From the NCBI GenBank assembly GCA_963210315.1, contig OY723254.1, positions 62,001 through 126,000 of the forward strand: DNA of 64,000 nucleotides, in the 5' to 3' direction. This DNA is from Rhynchopus euleeides. Lineage: Eukaryota; Euglenozoa; Diplonemea; Diplonemida; Diplonemidae. Every line of letters starts with the position of its first letter. The stretch's first letter is position 1. The notes under the pieces were generated by a model that worked only from the letters and a program-made list of their open reading frames with translations, made no database searches and was not told where the DNA came from. The position numbers and the translations under genes were made by a program. Positions 1 to 11,340 of the stretch are shown in pieces.

Positions 1-452
1 GTCTCCCCGGTAGGAAGGTCCTGCCTCTTGGTCTCCTTGATACCTCTTGTTTTCTCCTTGATGTCGCTCCTCTTCGGTCAGTCGTAGCTTTCACTTCCAC
101 GTGTTGATGATTCTCGATAATTTGCGTTGACGCTTCCACACTCACACTCCTGCTGATGATGGTGTCGTGAGTGAGGAGCACAAGGGCACGAACAAGCACG
201 CGACACTTTCCGCCCACATCGAAGTGTGCTGAATAATATATAGTTATCATCCGGCTTGGCTCATCGAATAGCCCTTCACCAGCTCGCTGCCAATCTGCCA
301 CGGGTTGTGGCGTCTGACCTGGCGGCATGGTTGAATAAGCACATCCCGACGCGAGGCATCGCCTGTGCAGGCAGCCCACCCACATGGTGGGCCTGCATCC
401 CGCAAGGTTCAACGAGATGCAGCGACAGCCGATGGACAGTATGTGCAGCGCA
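1..452. other. Intergenic, 3' side of UBFD1-like gene
   Basis: No coding region seen. The stretch lies downstream (in minus-strand sense) of the UBFD1-like stop codon. Its only recognisable content is one copy of dispersed repeat family X at about 122-240. Confidence 0.6.
122..240 (+). repeat. Dispersed repeat family X, copy 1
   Basis: Begins TTGCGTTGACGCTTCCACAC, has CTGATGA in the middle followed by GTGAGTGAGGAGCAC, and ends GTGTGCTGAATAATATA. The same order of signatures is seen at 29419-29541, 43368-43494 and, inverted, 50001-50146. This is the most diverged of the four. No coding potential. The GAGCAC block vaguely recalls a tRNA D-arm, but no tRNA fold was found. Confidence 0.55.
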
Positions 453-1154
453 TCAGAACCCGAAGATGATCTGCTTCAGATTCTGCACGTACTGTGCGGG
501 GTAGAAGTAGAGAAACATCTTGCTGTTCGCAGAGTCGCCCAGCGAGATAGTGAGGATGTGGTACCCACGGTACTTCCCCTCGTGCGACGTGATAGGCTCC
601 GACTTGATGCCGGTGATGTTGTGGAAAGGGATCTTGGTCATGTCCTCCGTCGAGGCGAGCACCAGCATGTTGTCTTTGCTCACGACACGCATCCTGCAGC
701 GCTGCTTGGCACCGTTGATGATGTCACGCAGATAGGGCGTGCGCGTGCCCTCGTCGATGGGCAGAGGGATCTGCCCGATGTCCTCGTTCCCGACGTTCTC
801 CACCCCTTCCGGTGCGCCAGCGTTAATAATCTTCGCGTGCTGCGTCTCCTCGCACAGCGGCTTGGCGGAGGCCTTCTTGATCTCCTCCTCCGTGGGGATC
901 ACAGCTTTCTTGGCGCTGGCCGCTGCGTCCTCGCTGGTGCTGCCCATGACCATGAGCATGCTCTTAGCGGTGATACCGGCGGCACTCAGGCTCGCAGCGT
1001 TGTCCGTGATGGGCTTCCCAGGCATCATCAGCTTCTGGTTGTCCACAGGGATAGACGTCTTCTCCGCGATCACCGCCTTCAGGTCCTGCACAGTCCCGTC
1101 ATCGGCAACCTCCACCTCCAGCTTCTCCTTCCCGCACTTCACCTTCAGCTTCAT
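453..1154 (-). CDS. UBFD1: UBFD1-like ubiquitin-like domain protein
   Basis: Single-exon protein of 233 residues. Residues 1-74 form a ubiquitin-like fold (MKLKVKCGKEKLEVEV start). After a short linker comes the UBFD1-type C-terminal domain, with the family signatures KPLCEETQHAKII, GRxRTPYLRD-like segment, SEPITSHEGKY and FYPAQYV near the end. Order and length agree with animal UBFD1, whose end (QYV...I) matches closely. UBFD1 is a ubiquitin-like protein whose exact role is not settled; binding to polyubiquitin has been suggested. The ATG at 1154 is chosen because homology begins there and CAG acceptor-like sites lie at about 1170-1180; an in-frame extension upstream is C-rich and not conserved. 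The next gene upstream starts 201 nt away, consistent with one transcript. Confidence 0.85.
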   Translation of the reverse strand: MKLKVKCGKEKLEVEVADDGTVQDLKAVIAEKTSIPVDNQKLMMPGKPITDNAASLSAAGITAKSMLMVMGSTSEDAAASAKKAVIPTEEEIKKASAKPLCEETQHAKIINAGAPEGVENVGNEDIGQIPLPIDEGTRTPYLRDIINGAKQRCRMRVVSKDNMLVLASTEDMTKIPFHNITGIKSEPITSHEGKYRGYHILTISLGDSANSKMFLYFYPAQYVQNLKQIIFGF

Positions 1155-1354
1155 CTTCGGGTCGTGCCTCTGCCTGGCTGGTGTGTGGGGTGGGGCTGGA
1201 CAGGCAAACGATACACAGCAACACAATCGCGCGGCCAGCAGCGCGAGCATAGAAGGCACGGGGCGGGGACTACCTACGGGTGGGAATAGCCTCTTTTCTA
1301 TCTACGGGCCGCACAGCACCGTACGGCAAGGCCAGGCTGATTACAGCAGGCGTG

Positions 1355-1909
1355 CTACAGCGAGACGATGTTCGGGCGTGTCGGTTTAGTCTTTGCACTC
1401 CGGCAGCGGTGGGCATGCGGGATGCGCTGCGGGAACACGTGTGCAGGTCCCGAGGCACGCCAGGGTCTCAGGTTCCGCAAAGGTGTCGACGGTCTCGGTT
1501 GCCGTTTCGGCGGCGGTGTGTAACGGGCACAGTCGGGCGAGTGATCTCGCCGTGCAGGCAGCGACGAGCGGGGCCGGCGTGGTGGGGAGGTTGCAGGTGA
1601 GGCGCGGTTCATGTACCGCCTCGGGGACAAGTGCTCCACCCCCTCCTGCAGCTGGGGGGGGAACACCTGCCGCGGAAGCGGCACCAGACGCTGCCCCGTT
1701 GCCGCCTCAATCTCTTCCTTCATCGCTGCGTTATCTCGTTCCAGACGCATTGCCTCAAGCAACAGTGCTTCATACAAGCGGCTGCGCACATCTGGCATCG
1801 CCAGAAGCACCTGCAGTGGGTGATGTGCAACATGCGTCGACAGTGTGCTCGAAACCTCGACCAACTGAGGGGCGGGCGGGCGGGCGGGGGGGCGGGTGGG
1901 GAGGGGCAT
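1355..1909 (-). CDS. Hypothetical small protein, helical N-half, basic C-half
   Basis: Open frame of 184 residues from ATG 1909. Residues 1-14 are Pro/Arg-rich, about 15-70 look helical (segments such as SRLYEALLLEAMRLERDNAAM), and the rest is Pro/Arg/Ser-rich and basic. No family recognised. A CTGCAG acceptor at 1940-1945 would place a trans-splice site 30 nt before the ATG; another acceptor-like CCTCAG at about 1869 lies inside the frame, so this could instead be an exon joined to something upstream. It sits 126 nt after the SF3A3 stop on the same strand. Joining it to SF3A3 through a donor at 2043 keeps the frame but gives no resemblance to the usual SF3A3 C-terminus, so I keep it separate. 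Confidence 0.5.
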   Translation of the reverse strand: MPLPTRPPARPPAPQLVEVSSTLSTHVAHHPLQVLLAMPDVRSRLYEALLLEAMRLERDNAAMKEEIEAATGQRLVPLPRQVFPPQLQEGVEHLSPRRYMNRASPATSPPRRPRSSLPARRDHSPDCARYTPPPKRQPRPSTPLRNLRPWRASGPAHVFPQRIPHAHRCRSAKTKPTRPNIVSL

Positions 1910-2034
1910 TCGTCTGTTGGTTTTCAGTCGATACGCAACCTGCAGCGCGCAGATGCACGCTGGGACAGATCAGAAAGCCGCTAGAGAGAGAGGGGCAAGC
2001 GCTGCGCCGCAGGACTCGCCAGGCGTTATGAGCA

Positions 2035-3403
2035 TCAGTCAACTTCCTGCTGGCGGTCCCAATGAGACACTGTTGCGTCGGTTTTAATCTTCCGCCACAG
2101 AGCGAGGGCCTCCTGCACACTCGTGACGTGGTGGAAGTGCGCAGTGTTGGGAATGCCCAAACAGCGCATCCCGTGTGCGTGGCGTGCCTCCTGGAAGTGC
2201 TTGTCGAATGCGAGCGGTCCGATGTAGGTGTGGTCACGGCAGATTTCGCACCTGAACTTCTCCTTCAGCCCATGCAGCTTGTACAGCCAGTGAGGGATGG
2301 GCTGCCCGTCGAACCCGAGAGGAAGGTTCTTGGGGTTGAGCTTCACTTCGGGGAAGTCGTCCACCTCCTCCGTCGCCTTTTTGATAGCGGTGCTGTAGTT
2401 AGCCTCGTAGATGGAACGCGCTTCGTCCTCCTCGCGCTGGATCTCGGCATCGATCTCCTCCTTCGACTTTGTCTCCTTCCTGTCGATCATCGCGATGGTG
2501 CGCACCTTCGCCTCCTGCAGCAGCTCCCACAACGGGTCGATCGAGAGCTCCAGCCCGGCAACAGACTTCTGGAACAGCACCTGGCGTTCCTTCTTGGTGG
2601 GCTTCCGGCCCTGCGGCACGTCGACGGGTGTCACGCCGTCCCACCCCGGCACACCCCCCGCTGCCCAGCTTGCTTCGAACTCAGCCTGTGCATCGCTCAG
2701 GATCTTCTCGACGGACAGGCCCAACGGGTGTGTGCGCTTGTAGAACGACTTCAGATACTCCAGCATTGCCTGCAGATACTCCTTATACTGGATGTTCTTA
2801 CCCTTCCGTGGGAGACGGCGGAAGGCGGTGCAGTGCTTGAGCCAGTCGGTGTAGCTGATGCGCTCGCACACGCGGAGGCTCGCAAGAGCCTCGGCACCCT
2901 GCTTGCCTGCCGCTGGGGAGGTGTCGTAGGAGAAGGGCAGGGAGAGGTACATCGTGTACACAGAGTGGAGGTCGACGTATTTGCCGTACCCCTCTTCACC
3001 GCTGAACAGCGCGGTGTAGTTGTCGGGGTTCGGGGTGTCCATCACGGGCTGTGCGGGTGGGGGTGGGGCGGGTGGGGTGCAGCGACACGACTGCAATGCA
3101 TACCTTGTCGATCGGCAGACTGGCATGGGCGCTGTGGTACTGCTCGATGTCCTTGACACCGTCGTAGAAGCTCTGCACGACACCACTCAGTGGCAGCGTC
3201 TCCTCAGGGGCCTGCTCCTGCTCAGCATAGATCGAAGCAAGCTTCCTGCGCTTCTGCTGGACACGGTCAAGACGCTCGCCGATGAAGTGCTCATGTTGCA
3301 TGCGGTGTCTCTGCACCTTCGGCTCATGCTGCAGTTCAATCACAACCTCTTCGACATGCCTGTCGATGTCCTCGTGCAGCTGCCGCACGAGCTCGGGTTT
3401 CAT
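2035..3403 (-). CDS. SF3A3: Splicing factor 3A subunit 3 (SF3a60), two exons
   Basis: Component of the SF3a complex of U2 snRNP, acting in branch-site recognition in the nucleus. Two exons, 3403-3104 and 3048-2035, joined across a 55-nt intron (GTATGC donor, CCGCACAG acceptor, phase 0), give 437 residues. The N-terminal helices (about 1-100), the EEGYGKYVDLH motif just after the junction, the middle helical region, the NPKNLPLGFDGQPIPHWLYKLHG block and the C-terminal zinc finger (C367, C370, H384, H390) follow human SF3A3 in order. The family's usual tail after the tryptophan (acidic, then KKTY...L) is absent here. Human is 501 residues; the shorter middle explains most of the difference. A C-rich tract ending CTGCAG at 3425-3430 precedes the start by 21 nt. 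A spliceosomal protein fits a genome with cis introns. Confidence 0.93.
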
Positions 3404-4476
3404 TGGGCACCAGTGTGCTCACGCCTGCAGGGGGTGCAGTGATGCTGATGATGGGCAATGCTGGGCGGACTCAGAGGAGAGCGAGACCCTAGTCTAGGCT
3501 AGAGCATGAGGAATCGCAACAATACGATGCAGAGGGTGCTGCCTCATGCCTTCCGTGCTGCGATGGTTCCAGGGATTGCCGTGCGAAAACTGCGCACTTT
3601 CGCGCCCCTAGCGTTCCTCGCCCCCTCCCTGTTCGACAACGAAGCCGAGCTCGCCCATGGGTTATCTCCTTATGCCCTGCTTCATTGCATGTCTCATCCG
3701 CCAAACCCAACTCAGGGACAGTGTAGCGTAAGGTCAGAAGACGGGAAGGTGTCGCAAAGCTGAACCCTGTGGCCCGCACTGGGCACGAAAGTCAGAGTGA
3801 GTGAAAACCGAACCGTGTCAGCACCTCCGAAACCATCTCCAAAAAAAACTTGGCACGACCATGGCGAGCCACTCTCTGTTCTGCACGAGGGAATGGCGCG
3901 CATGAGACTCTGTCTTTGGTTCGGGGAAATGGCAGAAGGGGGGGGGGGGGGGCGGGGGGGAAACATGCCCGGGTGGCCTTCCGGTGCCAAGTTGTGCATT
4001 TCGCAGATCAGATGTACGATCGGCAACACTCCCATGTCAGTATTCCAAGGGTGAGATTGTTTTTGAAAGGAAAGCCTTTTCGACCTTTCGAGCCAGTGAA
4101 GAAACCCTGAGTGCAACACTCGGGGGAAGGAATGGGCTCAGGAAAATATCGCATTCATCGTTTGCGTCAACAACGGCAACAAGGCGCTGTCCAAAGGATC
4201 AGAAGAGTGTCGACCACCTAAAGGAGCGAATGAGTGAACACCTCTTCTGTTTGCTGAATGGTCTGCATCAGAATCATTTGAATTCGTCAGTGTCATCTAA
4301 GACCCATTGCATTCGGACACGTTTGGACAAGTCAAGCCGTAGGTATTTAAAAACAAGTGCCGAGTGGGAAGCTGTCTTGCAGGATCAACTGGCACAGACC
4401 CCCGCTCGCGGTCCTGCGTTGCTGTCACCATCATCACAGACAGGATGTCTCCTACCTGTCAACGCCAAAGATTCCC
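3404..4476. other. Intergenic between SF3A3 and membrane protein
   Basis: About 1.1 kb with no convincing gene on either strand. A G-run lies near 3939-3960. The C-rich acceptor of SF3A3 is at the left edge. Open frames here are not supported by composition or homology. Confidence 0.5.
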
Positions 4477-5462
4477 TCACTTCGCGTACTGGTCCAACAG
4501 CTCGTTCGCCTTGTCAAGCACAACCTGCAGAGAACAGTGAAGAAGACAGAGGCACTGATGCACATACCTGGCCAACCTGGTTGACGGTGTTGACAGCCGT
4601 CTCCTGGTACTGCTGCACCGGGATGGACTTGAAGTCCTTGAGGGCAGGGTGCGACACGATGGTCCATTCGTACACAGTGATCATCACCATCGCGAGCGCG
4701 ACAAGCGCGTACATCTTGATGACGAACGAGACAACCGCGGTGCCACGGTAGGACTCGGCCGCAAAGCAGATGTCACCCCACCAGCGGAAGAGAAGCATGC
4801 CAGGCATCACAGCAAGGCAGACGTACGCTGCCTGGAACACATCACGCTTTGCCTGCTTGGCCTCCCACCCCTGGGCCAGGGCGTAGCCGTTCACCACGGC
4901 CAGCACAGAGGCGTGCAGGATGGCGCTCTTCTGCCAGTTGTTGCCCGAGGCGCCGAACAGCATCACCAGGGCGAGGGGCAGCGCGAAGATAAGGTTGACG
5001 ACGCAGTACGTCAGGTGCATCTGTTTGGTTGTTGTGCGAGATGAATATTTGAAGGGGCGCAGTACTAGAACATACGAACTCCGTCGTCGGTGCCGTGTAG
5101 ACATCCTTCTGCCACTTCTGGTACAGCGCCAGCGGCACATCGAGCTCCACCTTGTGCGCCTGCTCGCACACAGGGTCGAAGAACTTCCCCATGCGGATGC
5201 CGTGCCCGTGCCCGCGGCACCCTGCGTAGAGGCTGAACAGGGCAGAGCCCCACAGGAACATGTACACGAGGGAGAACACCACGTCCGTGGGGCGTGCGTA
5301 CAGCGGCAGGTAGGTCGGCTCCTCCTTCACATGGCGCGGAGCAGTGGTCGTCGGTGCCTGCAGTGTCGTGGCGGTGAGGAGGTGTGGAGGGTTGTGGGGC
5401 CATACCGCAGGGGGCGGGAGCTCGTTCCGCTGCTGCGACTGCTGCTGCTGCTTCTTCCCCAT
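4477..5462 (-). CDS. Multi-pass membrane protein, EXPERA-like, four exons
   Basis: Exons 5462-5406, 5357-5076, 5020-4568 and 4524-4477 give 279 residues. Introns are 48, 55 and 43 nt, all GTATGG/T donors with CTGCAG or ACAG acceptors and all phase 0. Residues 1-19 are Q-rich. Hydrophobic segments lie at about 42-62, 115-135, 144-163, 173-191 and 206-232. The start of the first (RPTD) and the block LPLALV...NNWQKSAILHA resemble the EXPERA domain of TMEM97/EBP-type sterol-isomerase relatives, but the match is by eye and the catalytic residues are not certain. The last 15 residues come from the short fourth exon, which starts VVLDKANELL. An acceptor (CTCTTCAG) 5 nt before the ATG fits trans-splicing. 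Possible role: ER sterol or ligand handling; otherwise simply an unknown membrane protein. Confidence 0.75.
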
Positions 5463-6757
5463 GCTGCTGAAGAGATAAGCAAGTGTGCCCTTTAGGTATG
5501 TGTGTGATGGTGGATGGGGATGTCGCTAGAACGCGCAGTCAACGCTGAGCCAAGGGGTAGCAGGTGTGTGTGGTGGGGCATCCTTCACTGCTCGTCGTTT
5601 GGCGTCTCTGGAAGAGGCACGGTAGCCCTCTTGCCTGCTTGAGTTGACGTCAAAACTTGGCGTCACATTTCAATTGGAAAGCAACCATATTGTATTTTGC
5701 TTGGCAAGTTGTGGATTTTGAACCTTTCATGTCTCTGAACGGGACAGATTGCGGTTCAAGAAAACGAAGGTCGCTCGTTTGCCACTATCAACGGCCAGGG
5801 GATGGCCGCTCTGGCATGGAGCGTCGAAGCCGTGCTGTTTATCACACAACCGATCTGGCGTGTTGTATTGGTATATAGTAGCAAGCCCGTGTTTGCCCGC
5901 GAGTGCACAGTGGTATAGTGTCCTTGCCCTGCGACGAGGTGGTAGTTTTTGTCGTCAAGGAAACTCGCTGGAAAAACGCCATGGTAACGCAATCTTGCTG
6001 CCACAACACGCCACCCACACAACCCACGAAAATAAAAGCAAGACAAACAAATAAAGCACAACAGGCATTCCGCCCAGAGGAGTGTAACTGCCAGCACGCA
6101 ACAAAGAAAAATAGAGACTCAGAGGAGGGTGCCGAACTGTTCGGAATTTCAAGAATTCTCGGAAAATCCTGGAGAGAGAGCAACGGTGGACTGGGTGCGT
6201 GGCCGCAAAAAACCCCCCTCTCCCTTCCCTCCCTCTGTGCAAGAAATTGCAAGAGGGGATCATGTTGGTCTGTACAAAGCAGCACGGGGCACACCAGCAC
6301 ACACTAACGGTAGGATGCGGTGGTGAGCGCAGCAAGGGGATCGCCGTGCTCGTACACACGCATGCCGGGTTGGGGTGGTGATGCCTCTTTCGAAGCCTCA
6401 CTGTAGGTGTGGACAGTGCTTGAGGTGGCAGCTGCCACTACTCAGGGCAAATCCAACTCTGCTGCGAAGCAAGGGCCGGGTTGACGCACGGCTCACAGAG
6501 CGGGCACGGGGGGGTTGTGTGTGTGTGTTGACGAGATACGTCATTTTCAAGCAGTCTTGCGAAGCTCTCTGTGCCCCCGCTGGATCGTGAAGTCAGAAAA
6601 ATGTGACAACAAACCAAGAGCTGCCGACATCTGTTTCTGTTGAAACATTGGACCCACTATGGGCACACTGTCCCGGTCTGAGGGAGCGGTGTGAGTGGGG
6701 TCGCGAAGATCCAGATCAAGGCACGGAAAGACCCCCCAGTTGGCTGCGCCGAACGAG
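5463..6757. other. Intergenic, no gene seen
   Basis: About 1.3 kb of mixed composition without a frame that looks coding. No repeat copy recognised here apart from simple AT and GT runs. Confidence 0.5.
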
Positions 6758-7179
6758 CAAAATACTACGAGAAACACTTGGCCTCTATGCTGTGAGTGTT
6801 GCATTGGACGCTTCCACCTGTTGAACGGGCTCCACCTCTTGCACTTTGAAAACCCCCCCCCCCCCATATTTTTTTTTTGATTTGACAACTCCGGTTTGGT
6901 GTACCTCGATGAGCTTACCTTACCTTGTCGTCGGACACAACATATCATCGTTGTCCCAAACCCCGTAACCCACGTGAAGTGGATCATCTGAAGTGCAGAA
7001 TGAGGTGGAGCAGGTGGAGCACGAAACATAAGTAAACCATAGCAAGAGAGGCCAGCAGCAGTCCCGAGTCCATCGCGTTCCTCGTAGCATTTCCCGTACC
7101 ACACAGGTGTGTTATGTGCAAAATACTACGAGAAACACTTGGCCTCTATGCTGTGAGTGTTGCATTGGACGCTTCCACC
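6758..7179. repeat. Miniature unit with 61-bp terminal direct repeats (unit 1)
   Basis: A 61-bp sequence beginning CAAAATACTACGAG and ending GACGCTTCCACC occurs identically at 6758-6818 and 7119-7179. Between lie 300 bp with a C-run, CTTACCTTACCT, and ACCACACAGGTGTGTT next to the right repeat. Unit 2 at 61499-61959 has the same architecture and the same end signatures but a different repeat centre. The pattern (repeats identical within a unit, diverged between units) is what terminal repeats copied during insertion would show. The inner 251 bp recurs at 11341-11591. Confidence 0.7.
6873..7123. repeat. 251-bp exact duplicate, copy 1
   Basis: Identical by eye to 11341-11591, from the T-run before GATTTGACAACTCC to GTGTGTTATGTGCAAAA. 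On the minus strand it holds AAG|GTAAGG, a good 5' splice-site match, and a 29-residue hydrophobic open frame starting MDSGLLLASL. No known gene recognised. Confidence 0.8.
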
Positions 7180-9224
7180 CAGGACCCTTAGGACCCAAGG
7201 ACTTAGGGACGCCGCGCGAACGGTCTACTATTGAAGTGATCAGGCTCCGTCGCCCATCGTATGCATCCCTCCGATGGTAATGTACCGCTTTCTACGTTGT
7301 CACGAGCACCTTGTACGGAAAACGATCGAACCTCACTCGCTGAGGGGATCCGCCTGCCTCGGCCGTGTGCCGCCGTCGTGTGGTCAGCCTCGTGATTCTT
7401 GGTGTGCCCTATCGACAACATGCCTGTCTCTCCAGTTGCCGCACCCGGCGAGAGAGTTGATGCGTCTCAACCCGGCGAAACTAAGGGGGCAAAGGTTGCA
7501 CACAGCCCCGCCTGTGCTGCAACCACCCGCTCTTGGCTGACCCCCGACGTCTGGTGCGTTTCCCACTCCGGGTATTTGAATCCTCACCCTGTACCTCTTC
7601 GGGATCCTCCATCCCCTGGGGAACCCTTCCCCTCGAGGCTTCTTCACGTCTCCGACATATTGGTGTGTGCCCACATGACCCTTCTTCCTGACATACTCGA
7701 TGTCGTTTTGCACCCCGGGCGATGCACTGAGACGGCCGTATCCAGGTAGTCAGTGGCCATGCCCAGCCCCTCAGCGTGACAGTCCTCTGGTGCGCTCCCA
7801 GCACCACCACCGCGACGCTCGTGCATATTCAGCCACCATGACCCGGCAGCTCTCGCCTGGGGACAGGGCTCGGCGGATCGAGAAATCACAGTCTGAAACT
7901 CGCCTCCCAGCTCCTCCGCAGCAGTCTACTGTCCGGCCGTCTTAAACTCTCGCCCTTCGGGAGCCCGGCCAACACCCGGTGCTTTCCGGCGTGATCTCGA
8001 TCGCTCTGTGGCTCTCTGTGTCCTCTCCGGTCTTCGCTGGCTGCGAGCGAGTTGCGGGGTGAAGCCCAACGCGCCTCTTCATGGCGCACTGGAGACGCTG
8101 CATGGAGTGCCCAGGGGTAGGTGTGAGAGGTGCCGGCCCTTCTGGGTGAACGAGGGCGATCGCGCGCACTGTCGTCTCCTGAACTCCGCTCGAGCGGTGG
8201 ACAACACGTTCCTGCGGCCCCCTTCCCACTGGGCTGATCCCCACTGTACCTGCCCCATCGCCCGCCTCGTAGACAGCGCATCAAACGGAGGCCCTGTGGC
8301 CCCACGTGGCGTCGATTCAGTGGTAACGCCCGGACTCAGTGTGGAGGGCGTATTTCCCGGTGCGTGAGGAAATTCGAGGCCCTGGAGGTGTGGGCATGCC
8401 AGAAGGATTCTCGGAGTCGCCTTCTTAATGAGAGAGGTGAGTCCCCGCGGACCGGAGCTTGTCGCACGCTGCAGTCGCTGTTCGGGCTTGTCGAGTAGGC
8501 TGCTGGGTACTCGGGAAGACTGGCCGACTGCCCCCCAACCTTGTGGAATGATCTCGGCCCGCTGCCATGGCTGCGGTTTCGGTGGACCCCCTCAGCGGCG
8601 GCACCGCTGACACAGGCGATGCGGACGCGTCTCTCAGTCGCTGCTTCTTTTGCTCCCCGAGCAGTGCAGCTTGGGAGAGCGTCTCGGCTGTGTTGGATAC
8701 CTGATCTCTGTGTATGTCCCACGGCACCTCGCAGGTGTCCAGTCAGCAGCTCCCCTTCCCTGCATGGAACTGTGAGGTCGTACGTCTCAACACCGGGCCA
8801 CAGACGCCCGGAACTCCCCCTGACCCCTGTGAATAATGCAGGCTTGAATGTGTGTCCCCCGGCAGGGAGACTATGCTTCGACGGAGTATGCCCCGCTTGG
8901 GGCGTGTGCGGGCATCCGCTTGACGCCGGGGTGCGCGTAGTCGGCATTCGCGCAGATAAGCTGGGCACGACAGACGTGCCGGCTTCTCGGGGGCGTGTCC
9001 GGGGGCGTTGCATTGGTACACGAAAACTGTCGCCCTCGGAAAGCTCACGTCGCGTCACCGTGCTCGAGCTGGATCTGGCAGGCTGTGTGTGACAGGCCAC
9101 CCTTCCGCCTTCAGGTGCCGTCGCTCGGGCAAAAAAGGTGTATTTCTCAATCAAGAGAGTATGCCCCTCACGATTGTGGCACGATTGTGTCTCCCCGGGT
9201 CAGGCTCGGTATTCCAGTCGAAAG
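7180..9224. other. GC-rich stretch without recognised gene
   Basis: Open frames exist on both strands (for example minus 8336-9154) but their composition is Arg/Ser/Pro-rich in all frames, as expected from GC-rich noncoding DNA, and no domain is recognisable. It lies between the two copies of the 251-bp duplicate. A decayed element cannot be excluded. Confidence 0.4.
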
Positions 9225-9905
9225 CGTAAATGCCCCTCGGCACTGTGCTGGGCGGGGTTGTGTCTCGGTCAGGAGAGGAGGTGCCCCTCAGGCAAAATCC
9301 TGCGTCTCGCGGTCGGGAGTGAGTGCCCCTCGGCAGGAATGTGTCTCGGCCAGGTGTCCCTCAGGCAGGGAATGTAATGTCTCGGCCCGGTGTCCCTCGG
9401 GCATGAATGTGCGTCTTGGCCAGGTGCCCCTCAGGCAGGGTGCCCCGTAGGCGGAAGTGTATGTCGCGGCCAGATGCCCCTCAGGCAGGGTGCCCCGTAG
9501 GCGGAAATGTATGTCTTGACCAGGTGCCCCTCGGGCAGGGTGCCTCGTAGGCGGAAGTGTATGTCTTGGCCAGGTGCCCCTCGGGCAGGGTGCCTCGTAG
9601 GCGGAAGTGTCTGTCTTGGCCAGGTGCCCCTCGGGCAGGGTGCCTCGTAGGCGGAAGTGTATGTCTTGGCCAGGTGCCCCTCGGGCAGGGTGCCTCGTAG
9701 GCGGAAATGTATGTCTTGGCCAGGTGCTCCTCAGGCAGGGTGCCCCGCAAGCGTAAGCTGTAGGTATGTCGTGGCCAGGTGCCCCTCAGGCAGGTAATGT
9801 CTCGGCGAGATGCCCCTCGGGCAGAAAAAATGCGTCTCGGCTAGGTGCCCCTCAGGCAGAAGTGGGTGTCTCGGTCCGATGCTCCTCGGCAAGATCGTGT
9901 CTCGG
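9225..9905. repeat. 50-bp minisatellite
   Basis: Tandem copies of a 50-bp unit, regular from about 9420 to 9760, containing CAGGTGCCCCTCGGGCAGGG, then TGCCTCGTAGGCGG and TATGTCTTGGC. Flanks are degenerate copies in which only the GTGCCCCTC(A/G)GGCA core is kept. The same core is the anchor of the array at 10366-11225, so the two arrays share an origin. Confidence 0.85.
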
Positions 9906-10365
9906 TCAGGAAAGTAGGAGTTGGATATCACTGACGTCACTTTGCTGCATCAGTATCGACCCATTTATCAGCACCCGACTGTTGCTCTTGGTCCCGCCTT
10001 TGTCAGCGCCTCTGTGACGGAACCTCCAGCTGAAGTATGCGTTTGGAAACCTTGAGCGCGATCAAGCGTGAAGCAGGTTTTCGGCGAGGCGCGGTGATAG
10101 TCTCGATGGCTGATGGGAATGTCCTCAATCCGCTGCGGCCACGGGCGCAGCGCTGTCCCGCTGTCACGTTCATAAGCGGCGGAGGACCACCTTGAACACC
10201 ACGGCGTCATCATCCCCATCTTTTTGCGCCCCTCCTTCGTGCTGATCCCCCCGTGCACCTCGCCGTCATTTATTAGAACCAGTGCGTGGGGGTGTTGTTG
10301 TCCTCAACCGCGGCTTCGGCCCTCTTGAGACCTGACACGAGCATGGTGTGAGGGTCGTCTTCTCG
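9906..10365. other. Spacer between two minisatellites
   Basis: About 460 bp of non-repetitive sequence without a gene, separating the 50-bp and 84-bp arrays. Confidence 0.5.
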
Positions 10366-11225
10366 GTCGGGATTTGGTGCCCCTCGGGCAAGATTGTGTA
10401 TCTCTCGGTCGGGAGAGCGGGTGCCCCTCGGGCAAAATTTTTGTCTCGGTCAGGAGAACAGGTGCCCCTCGGGCGAGATGCTGCGTCTCTCGGTCGGGAG
10501 AGTGGGTGCCCCTCGGGCATAGTTTTGTCTCGGTCAGGATAACGGGTGCCCCTCGGGCAAAACTGCGTGTCTCTCGGTCGGGAGAGTGAGTGCCCCTCGG
10601 GCAGAATATTGTCTCGGTCAGGAGAACAGGTGCCCCTCGGGCGAGATGCTGCGTCTCTCGGTCGGGAGAGTGGATGCCCCTCGGGCAGAATATTGTCTCG
10701 GTCAGGAGAACAGGTGCCCCTCGGGCAAGACTGCGTGTCTCTCGGTCGGGAGAGTGGGTGCCCCTCGGGCAAAATTTTTGTCTCGGTCAGGAGAACAGGT
10801 GCCCCTCGGGCGAGATGCTGCGTCTCTCGGTCGGGAGAGTGGATGCCCCTCGGGCAGAATATTGTCTCGGTCAGGAGAACAGGTGCCCCTCGGGCAAGAC
10901 TGCGTGTCTCTCGGTCGGGAGAGTGGGTGCCCCTCGGGCAAAATTTTTGTCTCGGTCAGGAGAACAGGTGCCCCTCGGGCGAGATGCTGCGTCTCTCGGT
11001 CGGGAGAGTGGGTGCCCCTCGGGCAGAATATTGTCTCGGTCAGGAGAACAGGTGCCCCTCGGGCAAAACTGCGTGTCTCTCGGTCGGGAGAGTGAGTGCC
11101 CCTCGGGCAGAATATTGTCTCGGTCAGGAAACCAGGTGCCCCTCGGGCAAGACTGCGTGTCTCTCGGTCAGGAGAGTGGGTGCCCCTCGGGCAGGGTAGA
11201 ATGCTGCGTCTCTCGGACGGTCAGA
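10366..11225. repeat. 84-bp dimeric minisatellite
   Basis: The core GTGCCCCTCGGGC recurs at alternating steps of about 41 and 43-44 bp (10378, 10421, 10462, 10506, 10546, 10590 and on). One half-unit carries CTCGGTCAGGAGAACAG, the other CTCTCGGTCGGGAGAGTG. The array is open in several frames on both strands because the unit length gives few stops; the encoded repeats are Arg/Gly/Ser-rich and I do not regard them as protein. Confidence 0.88.
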
Positions 11226-11340
11226 TCGTGTGTCCCTCAGTCAGGAGAGGAGGTCTCGGTCGCTAAAAACGCGCCCCCTCGGGCAGAGTGGTTGTGTCAT
11301 CGCTGTTGTGTCACACCAATTGCCTCTCGGGCGGTGTGTC

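Noticed and set aside
1770-2237. Extension of SF3A3 by splicing into the downstream frame
   Set aside because: The join keeps frame but the result does not resemble the SF3A3 C-terminus, and the downstream frame has its own ATG and acceptor.
8336-9154. 272-residue minus-strand frame in GC-rich DNA
   Set aside because: Similar-length frames on the other strand, low-complexity composition, no acceptor upstream and no domain.
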